A stretch of 64,000 nucleotides of DNA from Poriferisodalis sp963663635 (lineage in GTDB: Bacteria > Actinomycetota > Acidimicrobiia > Acidimicrobiales > Poriferisodalaceae). Of the stretch, positions 63,267-64,000 are shown in pieces; position 1 is the stretch's first letter, and the number at the start of each line of letters is the position of its first letter. Where the stretch lies: the NCBI GenBank assembly GCA_963663635.2, contig CAXXMY010000015.1:1-64000 (forward strand), in the 5' to 3' direction. Under the pieces are notes generated by a model, which did no database searches, had not been told where the DNA came from, and saw nothing but the letters and a program-made list of their open reading frames with translations. The translations under genes were made by a program, and so were the position numbers.

Positions 63267-63809
63267 ATGAGAGGGAAGTGGGCGGAAGGAATTGAACCCC
63301 GCAACTTCAACTGGGTCGTTGCCGACCGTCTCGCAGTTTGTGAGCGCCCAGGCGGCTACGGCGCGAGTCATCGGCGTGTTCGTCGGCAGGAAGAGATCGT
63401 CTGGCTGCGGCGCAACGACTTCGACACTGTCGTATCTCTCATCGCGGCGCCGCACAATCTTCACAACTACGACGAACTCGAACTGCCGTACCGGCATCAC
63501 CCGTGGCCGTCCCTCGACGACCTTGCGTCCTACCTGCAGGCGGTCCACGACGATCTCGCCCGGCTGAACAGCGAACGCAAGCGCGTTGTGCTGCACAAAG
63601 AGCGCGTCGGCGAGGACGTCTGCGGCTTCGTGGCCTCGTACCTGCTGCTTTCCGGCAAAGTCCGCACAGGGCCGCAGGCGACGGCCATCACCGAGCGCAT
63701 CTTCGGCCGCCGCGTCGGTCCTGACGGGCGCCGTGTCGTGGATGTGGCGCTCGGCATCATCGCCGACCGCGGGTCGGCGGGTTCGCCCGGCGCCGGGGCT
63801 GCGGTCTAG
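63267..63809 (+). CDS. Dual-specificity phosphatase-like protein lacking the catalytic Cys
   Basis: A 180-residue protein with the layout of a small protein-tyrosine/dual-specificity phosphatase: NFNWVVADRLAVCERPGGYG at the start, FDTVVSLIAAPHNLHNYDEL, then RVVLHKERVGEDVCGFVASY where an active enzyme would read HCxxGxxRT. The Cys and Arg of the P-loop are missing (Lys and Asp instead), so it should be catalytically dead or have another role. It ends 16 bases before folB. Confidence 0.55.
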   Translation: MRGKWAEGIEPRNFNWVVADRLAVCERPGGYGASHRRVRRQEEIVWLRRNDFDTVVSLIAAPHNLHNYDELELPYRHHPWPSLDDLASYLQAVHDDLARLNSERKRVVLHKERVGEDVCGFVASYLLLSGKVRTGPQATAITERIFGRRVGPDGRRVVDVALGIIADRGSAGSPGAGAAV

Positions 63810-63825
63810 CCCGGGACCGCAGCAG

Positions 63826-64000
63826 GTGACCTCCCCCCAGGCGCCGCCTGTCGGCGACGAGTCTGCCGCGCCGCCTGTCGGCGACCGGATCGAGCTGCGC
63901 GGCTTGCGCGTGGTGTGCGTGGTCGGCGCATTGCCTCATGAACGAGTAACGCCGCAGCCGTTGTCGGTGGACGCCGACATCTACGCCGATCTGGCTCCTG
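63826..64000 (+). CDS. folB: Dihydroneopterin aldolase, partial
   Basis: The first 58 codons of FolB, cut by the window end. DRIELRGLRVVCVVGALPHE then RVTPQPLSVDADIYADLAP matches the family N-terminus, including the Glu that binds the pterin. FolB converts dihydroneopterin to hydroxymethyl-dihydropterin in folate synthesis. The ~20 residues before it contain a perfect 18-base direct repeat (63841-63858, 63868-63885) encoding APPVGD twice. GTG start at 63826. Confidence 0.85.
   Translation, partial: MTSPQAPPVGDESAAPPVGDRIELRGLRVVCVVGALPHERVTPQPLSVDADIYADLAP

Overview
High-GC genomic DNA, most consistent with an uncultured actinobacterium, probably of the class Acidimicrobiia. The inference rests on the GC-rich codon use, frequent GTG/TTG starts, apparently leaderless promoters, and a core block (topA, MFS exporter, tmk, holB, tRNA-Thr, a small membrane protein, F420-associated zinc protease, tilS-hprT, folB) arranged as in Actinobacteria. 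Osmoprotection genes, NhaA and a membrane pyrophosphatase suggest a saline or marine setting. Species cannot be named from the sequence.

Layout. Positions 1 to about 32,450 form an accessory island dense in insertion sequences and toxin-antitoxin or defence remnants. It holds an IS3 end, two broken IS1380 pieces, one IS256, five copies of one IS30 element (A to E), and an IS110 element nested inside the end of IS30 copy E. Between them lie an AbiE module whose toxin gene is split by IS30-A, a truncated NYN nuclease, HipBA, a Panacea/SocA-domain protein, a C5-methyltransferase tail, a DUF6036 nucleotidyltransferase pair, two Fic proteins, a metallophosphoesterase, an element-type sliding-clamp gene, a DUF7007 protein, a duplicated two-gene unit of unknown function (one copy intact, one decayed) and an MbcA/Xre-like antitoxin. 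Several unrelated proteins here share a short Cys-Cys-(Cys/His)-His tag at one terminus.

Positions 32,514 to 49,431 look like chromosome: TetR/MFS, a luciferase-like monooxygenase, a STAS protein, NhaA, a K+-type membrane pyrophosphatase, VapBC and a second MFS carrier. An osmoprotectant cluster then runs to 51,090: fused ProU-type permease, ATPase with a CBS domain, TetR, choline dehydrogenase-like GMC enzyme, betaine-binding lipoprotein and choline sulfatase. Together these could take up betaine or choline and convert choline-O-sulfate to choline and then to betaine. Downstream come Amt, DUF368/PopT, TopA and the replication/tRNA/folate housekeeping block to the window end, which cuts folB.

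The most interesting reading is the IS110 element. Its non-coding end carries, in the order known for IS621 bridge RNAs, four short stretches that match the two halves of the IS30 terminus it sits in and its own two ends. Frameshifts are frequent in the island and occur once in the core-like part, so some could be assembly errors.
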